Positions 54,863 through 56,424 of a stretch of 56,424 bases of DNA are shown piece after piece. Made by a program: the position numbers and the translations under genes. Under the pieces are notes generated by a model. That model was not told the origin of the DNA and searched no databases. It saw only the letters and a program-made list of their open reading frames with translations. Position 1 is the stretch's first letter; each line of letters begins with the position of its first letter. Origin of the DNA: Alphaproteobacteria bacterium (GTDB lineage Bacteria > Pseudomonadota > Alphaproteobacteria > GCA-2731375); assembly GCA_030746635.1 (NCBI GenBank), contig JASLMH010000004.1, forward strand, positions 1 to 56,424. The letters run 5' to 3'.

Positions 54863-56424
54863 CTAATCGGCCGGCCGCACCTCGCACAGCAGTGCTTTGT
54901 AGACCGGGAAGCCCGAGATCGGATCGCGGTTGTCCGGGTCCGTCAGGTCGTTGACGTTGGCCTGGCGCCATTCGTCGGGCCCCAACGGGCCGCCGCCGCC
55001 CATGTTGGCCTCGACCACGCCCGGCACGATGTCCTCGGTGACGTGGGCGGAGAGGCGAACCTCGCCGCGCGGCGAGGCCACCACCACCGCATCGCCGTGA
55101 CCGATGCCGCGGGCCTTGGCGTCGTCGGGGTGCAGCCAGACCAGCGGCATTGGCTGCAGTTTCCGCAATCCGTCGATGTTCAGGTGCTGCGAACGGAAGG
55201 TCGATTGCATGCGGGCGCCGGAATTGAACACCAGGGGATAATCCTTGGCCAACTCCGGCGCCGCCAGCGGCCCCTCGCTGGGTTCGGTATAGGCCGGCAA
55301 CGGCTCGTAGCCGTGTTCGCGAAACCATTCGGAAGTGAATTCGAACTTGCCGGTGGGGGTAGCGAAGCCCGGTTGGCCGTCGGCGCGCAACTCGCCGCTC
55401 TCGTACTTGCGATAGCGCATGGGCGGTTGCTTCAGGGGCACGCCGCCCGGATGGGCGCGCAGTTGCTCCAGGCTGACGCCGGTGCCTTGCAGGCCGCGGC
55501 GCACCTTCTCTTCCTCGGAATTCGGCCACAGATGGCCATAGCCCAGGCGTTCGGCCAGTTCGGCGAAGATCAGGTAGTCTGAGCGGGCCTCGCCCAGCGG
55601 TTCGATGGCCGGTTGGCGAAGCTGCGCCCAATTGTCGTAAACCTCGAAAGAGGTGATCTCGAACGGCGTCGCCGCCGGCAGCAGCAGATCGGCATAGGCG
55701 GCATCGGCGGTCGGGAAGCGGTTGACCACGACCAGGAAATCCAGCGCCGCCAGGGTGCGCCGCCACAAATCCGGAGCCGGCCAGGAGGTGATCAGCGAGG
55801 CGCCGGAGATGGTCAGGCCGCGCACCGGGTAGGGGTCGTCCTCCAGCACCGCCATGGGCAGCTCCACGGCGTGGGCCTCGTTGCGCATCTGATGGTACAG
55901 CGGATAGCGCTCGGCCCCGAACGGGCGCTTGCCGTCGGTGGGCGGCTCGGTCATCGGGCGGTGATGCTGGATCCGCTCCGGCATCTTGAAGACCTTGCCG
56001 CCGGGGGCGTCGATGGCGCCGGCCAGGGCCTGGATCGCCAGCACGGCGCGGATCGACTGCACCCCGCTGTCGCTGTATTCCAGGCCCGTATACATCAGGA
56101 TCGAACAGCCCCGGGCGGCTCCGATGGCGCGGGCCAGATCGACCACCGAGGCCGCCGGCAGGCCGGTGATCCGGGCGACCCGCTCGGGCGTGAAGGCTGC
56201 GGCGTAGTCGGCCAGCTCCCCGAAGCCATGGGTCCAGCGCCCAACGAAGTCATGATCGTAGAGGCCCTCGGCAATCATCCGGTTGATGATGCCCAGGGCC
56301 AGGGCGCCGTCGCTGCCGGGGCGGATGCCCAGCCATTCGCATCGCGCCGCCTTGGCGGTCTCGTTCCGCCTATGGTCGATGGCGATCACCCGGGCACCCC
56401 GTTTGCCGGCGTTCTTGATCCGCC
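54863..56424 (-). CDS. Molybdopterin-dependent oxidoreductase, DMSO-reductase family (N-terminus cut by window edge)
   Basis: The reading frame continues past the right edge, so about the last 520 residues are seen. GIRPGSDGALALGIINRMI (cofactor contact), YDHDFVGRWTHGFGELADYA, FPTADAAYADLLLPAATPFE and, near the C-terminus, the MopB domain (LVWLHPDDAKARGIGHGDAVVV, then VEANMGGGGPLGPDEWR, each given in part) define the family. The N-terminal Fe-S region is not visible. It would need the bis-MGD cofactor made by the mobB-moeA-moaD-moaE genes. Its substrate cannot be told; family members include thiosulfate/polysulfide and formate enzymes. Confidence 0.88.
   Translation of the reverse strand, partial: RIKNAGKRGARVIAIDHRRNETAKAARCEWLGIRPGSDGALALGIINRMIAEGLYDHDFVGRWTHGFGELADYAAAFTPERVARITGLPAASVVDLARAIGAARGCSILMYTGLEYSDSGVQSIRAVLAIQALAGAIDAPGGKVFKMPERIQHHRPMTEPPTDGKRPFGAERYPLYHQMRNEAHAVELPMAVLEDDPYPVRGLTISGASLITSWPAPDLWRRTLAALDFLVVVNRFPTADAAYADLLLPAATPFEITSFEVYDNWAQLRQPAIEPLGEARSDYLIFAELAERLGYGHLWPNSEEEKVRRGLQGTGVSLEQLRAHPGGVPLKQPPMRYRKYESGELRADGQPGFATPTGKFEFTSEWFREHGYEPLPAYTEPSEGPLAAPELAKDYPLVFNSGARMQSTFRSQHLNIDGLRKLQPMPLVWLHPDDAKARGIGHGDAVVVASPRGEVRLSAHVTEDIVPGVVEANMGGGGPLGPDEWRQANVNDLTDPDNRDPISGFPVYKALLCEVRPAD

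Overview
The window is GC-rich, densely packed bacterial DNA. It most resembles an alphaproteobacterium of the Rhodospirillales type. The reasons are the order hflK-hflC-DUF2065-degP / serB / miaA-ilvB-ilvN-ilvC, followed by mreB-mreC-mreD-mrdA-mrdB, the uvrC-pgsA-molybdopterin gene cluster, a PAS_5-type protein, and a CtrA-like TTAA-N7-TTAAC site. This is inferred from protein types and gene order, since no rRNA or other marker is present. I see no tRNA, rRNA, CRISPR array or transposase gene.

Layout. 1-10 kb: an edge-truncated MFS transporter, a glycosylasparaginase-type Ntn hydrolase, an M48 metalloprotease lipoprotein, ManC (GDP-mannose supply), a Sel1-like secreted protein, a metallo-beta-lactamase-fold hydrolase with a tiny membrane protein, and the Mrp/ApbC Fe-S carrier. 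8-12 kb: membrane and envelope protein quality control (hflK, hflC, DUF2065, degP). 12-18 kb: serB, miaA and the branched-chain amino acid genes ilvB, ilvN, ilvC. 18-24 kb: the elongasome operon mreBCD-mrdA-mrdB. 24-34 kb: a long run of minus-strand genes, comprising VOC protein, RraA-like protein, Ca/Na antiporter, then uvrC-pgsA-mobB-moeA-moaD-moaE, an SDR and an M81 (MlrC-like) protein. 34-39 kb: a secreted beta-helix protein, a PAS_5 protein and uvrB. 39-41.6 kb: an island that looks lower in GC, with a MarR regulator, a nadE interrupted by one in-frame TAA, and an acyl-ACP-reductase-like dehydrogenase. 41.7-53 kb: two separate hydantoinase/oxoprolinase (HyuA/HyuB) pairs around a class III aminotransferase, a GFA-type protein and a divergent YrdC-like protein. 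53-56.4 kb: a DyP peroxidase, an isocitrate-lyase/PEP-mutase family enzyme and an edge-truncated molybdopterin oxidoreductase.

How parts fit. The uvrC-to-moaE block supplies molybdopterin, which the oxidoreductase at the right edge would use. The ilv and mre blocks are ordinary housekeeping operons. The 41-55 kb part reads as a catabolic accessory region.

The most unusual items are four. (1) A dispersed palindromic element occurs in two copies (12226-12337 and 36039-36301). Both have CTAG at each end, and the longer copy contains two 21-bp perfect-stem hairpins whose 53-nt loops are complementary to each other; the shorter copy equals the longer one minus 151 nt. (2) The MarR / interrupted-NadE / reductase operon has a 25-bp near-perfect operator. 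(3) A HyuA protein carries an extra N-terminal region of about 125 residues (charged helix plus Pro/Ala repeats). (4) The uvrC upstream region carries a DnaA-box dyad and a CtrA-like site.
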